Part shown: positions 17,547 through 25,932 of the stretch, piece by piece
Layout of the letters: every line of letters starts with the position of its first letter
Numbering within the stretch: position 1 is the stretch's first letter
Assembly (NCBI GenBank): GCA_029974635.1
Contig: JARKQY010000001.1
Coordinates: 1 to 61,432 of the forward strand
DNA from: Bacillota bacterium
Lineage (GTDB): Bacteria > Bacillota > UBA4882 > UBA8346
Reading direction: 5' to 3'
DNA: 61,432 nt
Translations under genes and position numbers: made by a program
The notes under the pieces: generated by a model
Told to the model about the DNA's origin: nothing
Seen by the model: the letters and a program-made list of their open reading frames with translations, nothing else
Database searches by the model: none

Positions 17547-17578
17547 CAAATCCCGGCTTTAATTATAGCCGGGATTTG
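17547..17578. terminator. Perfect 12-bp hairpin, possible bidirectional terminator
   Basis: CAAATCCCGGCT (17547-17558) pairs with AGCCGGGATTTG (17567-17578) around an 8-base loop. It follows glgP and also lies beyond the end of the small minus-strand frame at 17587-17754. The T run is weak on both sides. Confidence 0.6.
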
Positions 17579-17586
17579 ATCTGGAG

Positions 17587-17754
17587 TTAAGATTTAACTG
17601 CATAGACCAGGATGTCTTTGGCAACCGCCAACCCGGAACGGGAACGATACAGTCGGTTATGTTTAAGGTCTTTATGAATTGGCCGATCCGCCGGTATAAA
17701 ACCGAAAAGATAGGCCGCTAAGGTTCGGGATCTTCGTGACAGAAATCCTGCCAT
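17587..17754 (-). CDS. Possible 55-residue basic protein, uncertain
   Basis: A minus-strand ATG frame (17754 to 17587) encodes a basic peptide starting MAGFLSRRSRTL and ending YAVKS. It lies divergent to the TetR gene and ends just before a strong hairpin. There is no Shine-Dalgarno sequence, and I recognise no family. It could be a small gene, a decayed gene remnant or chance; low confidence. Confidence 0.25.
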   Translation of the reverse strand: MAGFLSRRSRTLAAYLFGFIPADRPIHKDLKHNRLYRSRSGLAVAKDILVYAVKS

Positions 17755-17763
17755 GCTATGTTA

Positions 17764-17792
17764 TTGACAAAAAAATATTGTCATGTTAAAAT
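17764..17792 (+). promoter_or_regulatory. Sigma-A promoter of the TetR gene
   Basis: TTGACA (17764-17769), 17 bases, then TAAAAT (17787-17792). The operator begins three bases after the -10, so bound repressor would cover the transcription start. Confidence 0.75.
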
Positions 17793-17794
17793 AT

Positions 17795-17819
17795 GAATGA
17801 ATAAAAAAGATATTCATTC
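17795..17819. promoter_or_regulatory. Predicted TetR operator 1 (autoregulation)
   Basis: Inverted repeat GAATGAA-N11-TTCATTC, directly downstream of the TetR promoter -10. An identical arm pair with the same spacing occurs at 18459, ahead of the next gene. Confidence 0.75.
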
Positions 17820-17840
17820 TAAATAAAGAAGGTAAGTTCG

Positions 17841-18425
17841 TTGTCAGATAAAAAGGCGGATATCTTTAATTCAGCAAGGGAGTTGTTCTACTCCAAAGGC
17901 TTCAAAGATGCTAACATTGCTGATATTGCTAAGCAGGCCGGGATTGGGGTAGGCACTTTTTATAACTACTATTCTTCGAAAGAAGCGCTTTTCTTCGAAG
18001 TCTATATCAAGGAAAACGAGGATCAAAAAAAGCATTTGTTGGAATCGATGAACTTGAATGAAGATCCGGTAACGATGATTACCAAGATGGTGGCCCAGAA
18101 CGCCAGTGAAATGAATTCAAACGGGATACTGAAGGAATGGTATAATAAGGAGCTCTTCAGTAAACTTGAGCAATCTTTTTATGAACAGCGCGGCATAGAG
18201 AGGTTTGATGAAATCAGCCAGGGTGGTACGGCAGAGTTAATTAAGAAATGGAAATCTGAAGGGAAAATAAGGGATGACCTGGATGATGAGTTGATCTTTG
18301 CCATTTTTAAATCCATATTTTATATCGACCTTCATAAAAGTGAAATTGGGATTCAGTTTTTTCCGCAGATTTTGTTTTATATCACCGAATTTATCATGAA
18401 AGGCATAACCGATTGCCGGAAATAG
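17841..18425 (+). CDS. TetR/AcrR-family transcriptional repressor
   Basis: 194 residues starting with TTG after GAAGGTAAG. The N-terminal helix-turn-helix is clear: ARELFYSKGFKDANIADIAK, then GVGTFYNYYSSKEALF. The C-terminal ligand and dimer domain (about 60-194) is alpha-helical and variable, so the inducer cannot be named. Two matching inverted repeats flank the gene (17795 and 18459), which suggests it represses itself and the downstream DUF998 gene, perhaps with the flavoprotein genes after that. Its own promoter overlaps operator 1. Confidence 0.92.
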   Translation: MSDKKADIFNSARELFYSKGFKDANIADIAKQAGIGVGTFYNYYSSKEALFFEVYIKENEDQKKHLLESMNLNEDPVTMITKMVAQNASEMNSNGILKEWYNKELFSKLEQSFYEQRGIERFDEISQGGTAELIKKWKSEGKIRDDLDDELIFAIFKSIFYIDLHKSEIGIQFFPQILFYITEFIMKGITDCRK

Positions 18426-18458
18426 ATGAGTAGCTGAAATATTTTTTTGCCGATACAT

Positions 18459-18483
18459 GAATGAATCAATTAAATGTTCATTC
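18459..18483. promoter_or_regulatory. Predicted TetR operator 2 (target operon)
   Basis: GAATGAA-N11-TTCATTC again; the arms extend by three more paired bases on each side (CAT at 18456, ATG at 18484), making ten-base arms. It is 86 bases before the DUF998 start. Confidence 0.75.
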
Positions 18484-18568
18484 ATGCTCGAAAAAGGTTG
18501 GCAAAAAGAGGAGCGTTATCCTGGAAAGACATATAGCATAGAAAAACTATACGTTTAGAGGTGAACAA

Positions 18569-19249
18569 ATGAAATCAATACCGAAAATACAAACTGAAAA
18601 AGAATTACAGACAGCGCAGACGGCCCGAAAGGCCTTGCTCATCTGCGGTATTCTTTCATCGCTACTGTATGTCGGTACCGACATACTAGCAGCCATGCAG
18701 TGGGAAGGCTATAGCTACACTTCTCAAGCCGTTAGCGAGCTGATGGCTATCGGAGCTCCGACCCGACCATTGGTGGTTTCGCTTTTTACCATCTATAATA
18801 TGCTTGTAATCGCATTCGGATTAGGCATCCGGGCAATGGACAGCCGAAAGCGCGCCTTGCGTTTTACGGGGATTTTGCTGATGGTATATGGGATCGTGGG
18901 GCAAGCGGCGTTATTATTCTTCCCCATGAACTTGCGTGGAGCCGAGAAGTCAATAACCGACACGATGCACATAATTTTTACGGGTGTCATCGTACTCCTG
19001 ATTCTGTTGTTCATAGGGTTCGGAGCTGCTGCACTCGGAAAACGCTTCCGTCTCTACTCGATGGCGACAATTCTGATACTGGTTGTATTTGGCGTTGTGT
19101 CGGGCTCGCAGGCTTCCCGATTCGCCGTACAATTGCCAACTCCATGGCTTGGAGTCATAGAGCGTGTGAATATCTATTCCGCCATGCTATGGGTGCTGGT
19201 GCTGGCCGTTACCCTGTTACGGCGGAAGAGCCAGGATCAGATCAGTTAA
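18569..19249 (+). CDS. DUF998-family membrane protein
   Basis: A 226-residue protein with about six membrane helices. The early segment LYVGTDILAAMQWEGYSYTSQAVSEL and the later MHIIFTGVIVLLILLFIGFGA fit DUF998, a family of small polytopic proteins of unknown function often controlled by TetR regulators. It starts with ATG after GAGGTGA. It lies behind operator 2, so it is the best candidate target of the upstream repressor. A role in lipid or drug stress is possible, but nothing in the sequence decides it. Confidence 0.78.
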   Translation: MKSIPKIQTEKELQTAQTARKALLICGILSSLLYVGTDILAAMQWEGYSYTSQAVSELMAIGAPTRPLVVSLFTIYNMLVIAFGLGIRAMDSRKRALRFTGILLMVYGIVGQAALLFFPMNLRGAEKSITDTMHIIFTGVIVLLILLFIGFGAAALGKRFRLYSMATILILVVFGVVSGSQASRFAVQLPTPWLGVIERVNIYSAMLWVLVLAVTLLRRKSQDQIS

Positions 19250-19302
19250 CGGTAACGACAGTTGATTAAAGTCCAACAAACGAATTTTAGGAGGGTAAAA
19301 CC

Positions 19303-19830
19303 ATGCGGATTATTGTTATTTCATACTCATTTACCGGTAATAACGAAGCCTTAGCCAACAGTATAGCTGCAGAATTTGCGGCGGAGCATATCAAGATCAC
19401 CGCAATCGGACCCCGGACGACGGGCGCAATTATCCTTGATATGATATTGAATCGGACGCCACAGATAAACCCAATTACAGCCCAAGTGGAGGATAAAGAC
19501 CTAGTTCTCTTTGTGGGACCGGTTTGGCTGGGACAGGTGGCGTCGCCGTTGCGAACCTGTTTCAAGGAGCTTAAAGCCCGGCTCGGCCAATATGCTTTCA
19601 TCTCCATAAGTGGGGGAGCCCTTGGCCCGAATTCCAAACTTGCCGGTGATTTGAAAAAAAGAGTAGGGAAAGAGCCTATAGCGCTCCTTGATCTGCATAT
19701 CGCCGATCTTTTGCCGCCTGATCCCAAACCCACCCTGAAAGATACCGGATCTTACCGGTTAACTGACAAAGATGTAATAAAAAGCTTAACCGATACAGTA
19801 GTGAAAACTGTAAGAAAAATTATATCATAA
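19303..19830 (+). CDS. Flavodoxin-like protein
   Basis: 175 residues with a flavodoxin fold: beta strand 1 MRIIVISYSF is followed by the FMN phosphate loop TGNNEALA, and the middle has VLFVGPVWLGQVASPLRTCF and FISISGGALG for the isoalloxazine loops. It probably binds FMN and carries electrons in the cytoplasm. A strong AGGAGGG lies before the ATG. It follows DUF998 by 53 bp, so it may belong to the TetR-controlled operon. The partner is unknown. Confidence 0.78.
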   Translation: MRIIVISYSFTGNNEALANSIAAEFAAEHIKITAIGPRTTGAIILDMILNRTPQINPITAQVEDKDLVLFVGPVWLGQVASPLRTCFKELKARLGQYAFISISGGALGPNSKLAGDLKKRVGKEPIALLDLHIADLLPPDPKPTLKDTGSYRLTDKDVIKSLTDTVVKTVRKIIS

Positions 19831-19899
19831 ATGGTGGCCGATTAGCCTAACCAGAGTGTCATAATAGCTGGCTAGCAAGATTCAATATGGAGGAAGAAT

Positions 19900-20412
19900 A
19901 TGAAACTGAAGATACTTGTAGGAAGTGGAAAAAAAATTGGACTACTTGCATTGCCATTTTTGGTAATTGGTTTGATTTTGAATATTATGATGCCGTCTTT
20001 ATTCAGTGTTGGTGGTCCATCCATAATTTTAAAGGCGGCATCTATTATCAGTTTAATTCCCGGAGTTATCATTTGGATATGGTCAGTTGTTTTGATTTTA
20101 ACGAAAATACCCCGTAAAGCACTGATCACAACCGGACCTTATACCTTGGTTAAGCACCCGTTGTATACGAATATGGCTTTACTTGTACTGCCATGGATTG
20201 GTTTTCTATTTAACACATGGTTGGGACTTTTAATTGGAATTATCGTATATATTGGATCCAGAATATTTTCGCCTGAAGAAGAGGAAATACTGTCAAGGAT
20301 TTTTGGAGCCGCCTGGGATGAATATTGCAATAAGGTAAAAATACCGTGGCTAGAAAGAGGTTCAAAGAAATCCAAGCGGATAGGCTATAGGCGCTCAATT
20401 AATAGGCCTTAG
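19900..20412 (+). CDS. Isoprenylcysteine carboxyl methyltransferase-like membrane protein
   Basis: A 170-residue membrane protein. The second half carries the family signature: ALITTGPYTLVKHPLYTNM, then FSPEEEEILSRIFGAAWDEYC, the SAM-binding and catalytic region of the ICMT/PEMT (NnrU-like) superfamily. Four hydrophobic helices are visible. In bacteria the substrate is usually unknown; prenylated cysteine is not expected, so small lipids or thiols are alternatives. GGAGGAAG precedes the ATG. It lies between two flavoprotein genes. Confidence 0.78.
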   Translation: MKLKILVGSGKKIGLLALPFLVIGLILNIMMPSLFSVGGPSIILKAASIISLIPGVIIWIWSVVLILTKIPRKALITTGPYTLVKHPLYTNMALLVLPWIGFLFNTWLGLLIGIIVYIGSRIFSPEEEEILSRIFGAAWDEYCNKVKIPWLERGSKKSKRIGYRRSINRP

Positions 20413-20433
20413 GATGAGGGGGGATGGTAATAA

Positions 20434-21276
20434 ATGAAAGCTGAACAAATCAAAAAGATTACCGTGTTTATCGGTACACCGCGCAAGCAGGCAACTTACC
20501 AAGCGGTTGCAGAGTTTGTCGCAAACTTAAAAACATATACTGAAATTGATTGCGAGTTTGTTTTTTTGAATGAGTATACCCTCGGAAATTGCCAGGGCTG
20601 CAAGTTGTGTTTTAACAAAGGCGAGGAATATTGTTTTTTAAAGGATGACCGGGACTTGTTACTTGGGAAGATCAATGATTCAGACGGGGTAGTTTTCGCC
20701 ACCCCTAATTATGCATTTCAGGCAACGGCGCTTATGAAGAATTTTCTGGACCGGTTAAGCTTTATTTTACATCGACCGCGTTTTTTCGGCAAGGTTTTTG
20801 CCGCGATTGTTGCTCAAGGGATATTTGGGGGAGCTTCCATTGTAAAATACCTGGGATTCGTAGGAGGGGGATTGGGATTTAAGGTGGTCAAAGGGTGTTA
20901 TTTAACGGCTTTGGAGCCCAGAACAGCCCTTGAACAGCAAAAAATAACCCGAAATATCAAAAAGGCCGCCGGCAGGTTTTATAAGGCGCTCAAGCATTCA
21001 ATTCCGCCGGCGCCCTCTTTTTTCAGGCTGATAGCCTTCCGGATGAGCCGTACGATTACCAAGGCGGTTCTGGATGAGAGTTACCGGGATTATAGTTATT
21101 TTAAAGAAAAAGGCTGGTTTGAGTCGGATTATTATTATGATGCTTCGTTAGGGTTTATCAAGAGACTCACCGGTTCCTTGTTTGATTTTTTGGGAGAGCG
21201 CATCGCCAAACAGCGGCTGCGGGCTCAACAATTGCCGTTAAAGAACAAAACGAATAAGCTGCTGAACGAAAGGTAG
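20434..21276 (+). CDS. NAD(P)H-dependent FMN reductase / multimeric flavodoxin-like protein
   Basis: 280 residues. The N-terminal 190 residues show a NADPH-dependent FMN reductase fold: ITVFIGTPRKQATYQA (phosphate loop), NCQGCKLCFNKGEEYC (cysteine-rich loop as in iron-sulphur flavoproteins) and VVFATPNYAFQATALMKNFLDR. The C-terminal 90 residues are basic and helical and are not part of the core. The CxxC-x7-C spacing could bind an Fe-S cluster, as in some archaeal flavoproteins, but this is inference. GGGGGGAT lies upstream, and the DUF4097 gene starts ten bases after the stop. Confidence 0.75.
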   Translation: MKAEQIKKITVFIGTPRKQATYQAVAEFVANLKTYTEIDCEFVFLNEYTLGNCQGCKLCFNKGEEYCFLKDDRDLLLGKINDSDGVVFATPNYAFQATALMKNFLDRLSFILHRPRFFGKVFAAIVAQGIFGGASIVKYLGFVGGGLGFKVVKGCYLTALEPRTALEQQKITRNIKKAAGRFYKALKHSIPPAPSFFRLIAFRMSRTITKAVLDESYRDYSYFKEKGWFESDYYYDASLGFIKRLTGSLFDFLGERIAKQRLRAQQLPLKNKTNKLLNER

Positions 21277-21285
21277 GGGGAAATA

Positions 21286-22196
21286 GTGCGCAGGTTCAAG
21301 AAAACGCTGTTAACAACGGGCATCATACTAAGTATTATAATTTTTGCGGGGGGTGCTTGGGGGATGAATCAAAAAGAGTATCGGGAAACCTTTGCGGTGA
21401 AACCGGGAACCACTCTGAAGGTGGTAAACAAAACGGCAATATTCTCATAAACAGTTGGGACCATGATTACATTGAGGTCGAAGCCGTTAAGAAACGGCAT
21501 TGGTGGCATGGTTTTTTGAAAGAACCGAAGATTGATGTGACCACCGGTAACGAATTTATAGTCCGGAGTTTTTACAGTTCCGCTTTATCCGAGGCAATTG
21601 CTGTTCAATACCGGATTACAGTTCCTAAAGGAGTGCTGGTCACCCGTGTGGAAACCTCCACGGGAAAGATTGGTGTGGCTGAGGTCTCTGGGGATGTGGA
21701 CGCCGAAACAGCCACCGGCGAAATTCAAATCCGCAAAGTGGCTGGTTTTGTCAGGGCCTTGACCAGTACCGGTACGATTAAGGTAGCTGAAGTTTCCGGG
21801 GATGTGAATGCCAAAACAGCCACCGGTGATATTCAAATCCATAAAGTGGCGGGTTTTGTTAAGGCCGTAACCAGTTACGGCAAAATCGACATTACTGGAG
21901 TCGGTGGGCTATCCGGAGCATGGACCGACACCGGTAAGATCTCAGTAGAGGTTCCGGCCATCCGGGATAACCTGGAGATCAGGTCCAGTACCGGCAGTAT
22001 TACGGTCTTCTTTTCCCCGGAGATTGCCGGAAAACTGGAGGCAAGCACCTCCAACGGCCAAATTGCCTATGAAGACTTGCCGCTAACCATAAACGAAATA
22101 TCCAAACATAAGTTGACCGGAAAGCTGGGAGAAGGCGGCGGCAGGATCAACATTAAAACCTCCACGGGCTCCATTAGCCTTAAGAAGCTGAAATAA
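21286..22196 (+). pseudogene. DUF4097 adhesin-like secreted protein, split by a one-base frameshift
   Basis: Frame 1 begins with GTG at 21286 behind GGGGG and encodes a signal peptide (MRRFKKTLL, then a hydrophobic run) and a beta-strand start ending TLKVVNK before a stop at 21450. The rest (to 22196) is open one frame away. Reading one base back at the A run 21430-21433 restores VVNKNGNILINSW, so one A seems to be missing. The rest is a DUF4097 beta-helix with repeated T-x-T-G-x-I turns, including an approximately 43-residue tandem duplication (two copies of AEVSGDV...ATG.IQI.KVAGFV). It is either a genuine pseudogene or a sequence error. No slippery heptamer is seen. Confidence 0.8.
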
Positions 22197-22253
22197 CGCA
22201 ACCTTAGCTTTGGGATGCGAAGAGCAAAATTAGATGTAAAACGTCTCGAAAAG

Positions 22254-22287
22254 AGAGGCTGATGCCGGAGATCAGCCTCTTATTTGT
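22254..22287 (+). terminator. Terminator after the DUF4097 gene
   Basis: AGAGGCTGAT (22254-22263) pairs with ATCAGCCTCT (22271-22280), followed by TATTTGT. Confidence 0.75.
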
Positions 22288-22468
22288 GCTTAATACCGGA
22301 AAATAAGGATAATTCATTCGTGTTCCTTTGTCAACTGCTGGGGTTAGCTTTTAACATCATGCCTTATTTTGCAGAAAGAGGAAATAAAAGCCGGAGTGTC
22401 GAAACACAAATTGGGTTTGTTTTGATGTTGCAATCGGGTGAGTAAATAAAGGACGGGGGTTGAAACGT

Positions 22469-23098
22469 ATGCCGGTAGGTGATAAAAAAGTACCTGATGT
22501 GGTAATACGAAGATTGCCACTTTATTTACGGTCCTTGGAGAGCATCGATCCTGCGGAATACCCCATCGTCTCATCGGAAGCGCTGGCTAAAATGGTCGGA
22601 ACATCTTCAGGCCAGGTTCGTAAGGATTTATCCTACTTTGGAGTTTTCGGCAAACAAGGGGTCGGTTATCAAATTGTTTTATTAAAAGGAGAGTTGCGCC
22701 GGATTTTAAAGCTGGATCAGGAGATCAGGATCGGCTTAATCGGGGCCGGCAATCTAGGCGCCGCTTTGGTCCGGTATCATCAAAAAAACCGGGTTCATCA
22801 GCCGTTGGAGATCGTTGCCCTGTTCGATACGGATGAAAAGAAGATCGGGCGCAAAATTGCCGATGTGGAGATTCATCCGGTGGAATGTCTCCAGGAGAAG
22901 ATTCAAGAATTGAAAATCAAGGTGATGATTTTGACTTTTCCGGGGGAGGATGCCCAGCAAATCGTCGATATTTGCGTGGAAAACGGGGTGAAGTCGTTCT
23001 TGAGCTTTGTTCCGGTTCCCATTAAAATCCCCGCCGGTGTTAAGGTCCAAACCGCGGATGTTACTCTGGAACTGCAGAGCCTGGCGTATTATACATAG
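22469..23098 (+). CDS. rex: Redox-sensing transcriptional repressor Rex
   Basis: 209 residues from ATG 22469, nine bases after GGACGGGGG; a TTG at 22460 sits too close to that site. Rex senses the NADH/NAD+ ratio and represses fermentation and hydrogen genes when NADH is low. The winged helix covers about residues 1-80, with SSGQVRKDLSYFGVFGKQGVGY. The Rossmann domain has GLIGAGNLGAALVRY and IVALFDTDEKKIG. The C-terminal helix (TADVTLELQSLAYY) is the domain-swapped part. In this window the hydrogenase operon would be a natural target, but I found no good Rex site in front of it. Confidence 0.95.
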   Translation: MPVGDKKVPDVVIRRLPLYLRSLESIDPAEYPIVSSEALAKMVGTSSGQVRKDLSYFGVFGKQGVGYQIVLLKGELRRILKLDQEIRIGLIGAGNLGAALVRYHQKNRVHQPLEIVALFDTDEKKIGRKIADVEIHPVECLQEKIQELKIKVMILTFPGEDAQQIVDICVENGVKSFLSFVPVPIKIPAGVKVQTADVTLELQSLAYYT

Positions 23099-23277
23099 TT
23101 TAAGTTTTGGGCCCATCGTTCCGAGTTCAAAGATTCGGGTTCAGAGTCTTGGGTGCCATGCTTAATCGTTGAACAATGAACGCGGAACACGGAACGATCT
23201 CCTTGAATGAGCAGAAAAATAATGAACGCGGAACGAAACAAGTTTTCCCTTCACCTTGAATTACATTGGAGGTTGTA

Positions 23278-25461
23278 ATGATTCAGTTGGAAGGAACCGT
23301 TGATCGGATAACGTTTTACAATGAAGATAATTTTTATACTGTAGCCAAACTCAAACTGCAAAATAACCGCACGGTTACCGTTATAGGTAATTTGCCCCCG
23401 TTATATATAGGGGAAGAGCTTGAGGTACGAGGCGGCTGGGTCCAGCATAAGGAATACGGCGAGCAGTTTCAGGTTGAGGAGTGGGAGAGTAAGGTCCCGC
23501 AAACGTTAATCGGGATTGAACGTTTTTTGGGCAGCGGTTTATTAAAAGGAGTGGGACCCGCGACCGCTCAAAAAATCGTACGCTATTTCGGGCTGGAGTC
23601 CCTGGATATCATCCGGAATTCCCCGGAACAGATGCTTAAAATACCTGGTTTTAGCATGGTGAAAGCGGATCGAATCGCCGAAAGTTTACGGGAGCAAGGC
23701 GAAATTCAACGGATCATGGTTTTTTTACAGGGAGTCGGGGTGAGCCCGGGTTACGCTCTGAAAATATACCGTACCTATAAGAATGAAGCGGTCAAGGTGG
23801 TCACCGAAAACCCCTACCGGCTGGCGGATGATGTTTTTGGAATTGGCTTTAAGATAGCTGATCAGATCGCCAAAAAAATGGGGGTCAGTAATGATTCCCC
23901 TTACCGGATTCAGGCCGGAATTCGTTTTTGGTTAAACGGGAACAGCAGTGAAGGCCATATTTACGCATTGGAAGACGAATTCTTGGCAAAAGCCAGTAAA
24001 GAGCTGGAAGTCAATGAGTTACAACTCGCCGCCGCAGTTGAAGAATTATTATTGAAAAAGGAGATATTCCGGGAAGATGGACCCGACAGCCAACGATTAA
24101 TCTATTTGGCTCCGTTTTATTATAGCGAAATCGGAGTGGTTGCCAAAATCAACAGTTTGCTGCAAGCAGAACCCCAAAGTATATCCATTGAGCCGGCGAA
24201 GTTTTTAGAGAAGTACGCCGCGGAAAATCAAATCACATTAGCCGATAAGCAACAGGAAGCGGTGTTGAAATCATTGCAGCACAATCTCCTGGTGATTACC
24301 GGAGGACCCGGAACCGGTAAAACAACCATTGTAAAAGCGATCCTGTCCCTGTTCAAAACGGCCCGTTGCAGGGTAATGATGGCCGCACCTACGGGCAGGG
24401 CCGCTAAACGCCTGGCTGAAACCACCCAGGAAGATGCCAAAACCATTCACCGACTACTGGGATATGGCAGCGAAGAGTTTAACGGCAGCCGGTTCCAGTT
24501 TAACGAAGATGAACCATTGGCGACCGATGTATTAATCATCGATGAATTCTCGATGGTTGATTTGATCTTATTTTATAATTTGCTAAAGGCGATAACCCCG
24601 GGTACCCGGCTGATTATTGTAGGGGATGTGGATCAATTGCCGTCGGTGGGGCCGGGTTCGGTGCTGCGGGACCTGATCCATTCAGCCAGGATTCCTACCA
24701 TCCGGCTGAATGTTATTTTCCGGCAAGCCCAGAAGAGTTTGATTATCGCCAACGCGCATCGTATCAATCAGGGTGAGTTTCCGCTGCTCTCCAAATCCGG
24801 CGACTTCTTTTTTATCGAAGAGGCCGCTCCCGAGCAGATTGTAAAAACCATTCCGGAACTGGTGAAGACGCGCATACCCAAATTTCTGGGCTGTGATCCG
24901 GTAGAGGATATTCAAGTGCTGACCCCCATGCGCCGGACCATTACGGGGGTTGAAAACTTGAATCTTTGCTTGCAGGAAGCGCTGAATCCTCCCGCCAGCG
25001 GCAAGTCCGAGGTTAAAACGGGAATGACTACCTTCCGTTTGGGGGACAAGGTGATGCAGCTCAAAAATGATTATCAGAAGTCGGTTTTTAACGGGGATAT
25101 CGGACGGATCAAGGCCATTGATCCGGAGGAGCGCCGGATGGAAGTGGTTTTTCCGGAGGTTGACGGCGAACACAAGGTGGTCTATGACTCCGAAGAGTTG
25201 GATCAGTTGGTTTTGGCTTATGTCATTTCCGTCCATAAAAGCCAGGGAAATGAATATCCGGTTGTCGTCATGCCGGTAACGACCCAGCATTTTTTGATGT
25301 TGCAGCGGAATCTTTTATATACGGCGGTTACCAGGGCCAAGAAGATGGCGGTATTGATCGGGACTAAAAAGGCTGTGGCAATCGCGGTAAAGAATAATAA
25401 GATTGATGAACGGAATTCACTGCTGAAAGATCGGTTGCTTAGTGTGGCAGATAGTTATTAG
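23278..25461 (+). CDS. recD2: RecD2-type ATP-dependent DNA helicase
   Basis: 727 residues from ATG 23278, five bases after GGAGG. RecD2 is a 5'-3' superfamily 1B helicase found without RecBC, used in replication-fork and mismatch-related repair. The N terminus holds an OB-like domain and helix-hairpin-helix repeats (GSGLLKGVGPATAQKIV, IPGFSMVKADRIAESL). Walker A is GGPGTGKTT near residue 341, Walker B LIIDEFSMVD, then VGDVDQLPSVGPG. The C-terminal SH3-containing 2B domain ends with AYVISVHKSQGNEYPVV and YTAVTRAKK. Length is typical. It is probably transcribed alone or with rex. Confidence 0.93.
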   Translation: MIQLEGTVDRITFYNEDNFYTVAKLKLQNNRTVTVIGNLPPLYIGEELEVRGGWVQHKEYGEQFQVEEWESKVPQTLIGIERFLGSGLLKGVGPATAQKIVRYFGLESLDIIRNSPEQMLKIPGFSMVKADRIAESLREQGEIQRIMVFLQGVGVSPGYALKIYRTYKNEAVKVVTENPYRLADDVFGIGFKIADQIAKKMGVSNDSPYRIQAGIRFWLNGNSSEGHIYALEDEFLAKASKELEVNELQLAAAVEELLLKKEIFREDGPDSQRLIYLAPFYYSEIGVVAKINSLLQAEPQSISIEPAKFLEKYAAENQITLADKQQEAVLKSLQHNLLVITGGPGTGKTTIVKAILSLFKTARCRVMMAAPTGRAAKRLAETTQEDAKTIHRLLGYGSEEFNGSRFQFNEDEPLATDVLIIDEFSMVDLILFYNLLKAITPGTRLIIVGDVDQLPSVGPGSVLRDLIHSARIPTIRLNVIFRQAQKSLIIANAHRINQGEFPLLSKSGDFFFIEEAAPEQIVKTIPELVKTRIPKFLGCDPVEDIQVLTPMRRTITGVENLNLCLQEALNPPASGKSEVKTGMTTFRLGDKVMQLKNDYQKSVFNGDIGRIKAIDPEERRMEVVFPEVDGEHKVVYDSEELDQLVLAYVISVHKSQGNEYPVVVMPVTTQHFLMLQRNLLYTAVTRAKKMAVLIGTKKAVAIAVKNNKIDERNSLLKDRLLSVADSY

Positions 25462-25466
25462 TTTTC

Positions 25467-25574
25467 TAGTAGAGCGTATCGTAAATAAACGGCATTCAGA
25501 AATGGCGGAAACGCTCTACTTTAGTAAAACGTTCTTAAGTTATACTGCTAAGTTATTTAGAGAACGTTTTACTA
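25467..25574. repeat. Two adjacent hairpins built from one motif (AGTARARCGT) in alternating orientation
   Basis: Pair one is AGTAGAGCGT (25468-25477) with ACGCTCTACT (25511-25520). Pair two is TAGTAAAACGTTCT (25522-25535) with AGAACGTTTTACTA (25561-25574). The outer motifs of both hairpins agree at 8 of 10 positions. No T run follows, so a simple terminator is unlikely. Confidence 0.75.
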
Positions 25575-25662
25575 GTTATCCCAACTCTGGTATTTTTTAT
25601 TAGCAGCCATTAGCGGGTTCCATATAAAGGTGTTGTATATGTTACAAGGAAAGTTAATTAAC

Positions 25663-25702
25663 GGTGTGAAAGTCGATAAGAGGACTCTCACACCTTTTTA
25701 TA
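25663..25702 (+). terminator. Rho-independent terminator
   Basis: GGTGTGA (25663-25669) pairs with TCACACC (25688-25694), with further inner pairing, then TTTTTATAT. It may end a recD2 read-through transcript or a short RNA from this 470-base gap. The remainder to 25932 is AT-rich with no gene visible. Confidence 0.75.
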
Positions 25703-25932
25703 TATTTTACCAAAAATTGAACATATTGAAATAAAGTTGTCATCTGGCGGGTTGTTTTTGAGCAGGTTTTACGATTCATGAGCTGGAATTATACTAAAAT
25801 TTACCATAATGTATTGGATGTGAAATATTGATTTAGCGCATTAAAGTTCCATCTGAACTTGAGAGGAATGAAGCTGGGATCGGTCAATCAATAAACTGAA
25901 TGATTGTCAAGATGAAATGGGGTCTGAAATAA

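Noticed and set aside
21421..21450. Programmed -1 frameshifting in the DUF4097 gene
   Set aside because: No X-XXY-YYZ heptamer, upstream Shine-Dalgarno-like stimulator or downstream hairpin is present; a lost A explains the break more simply.
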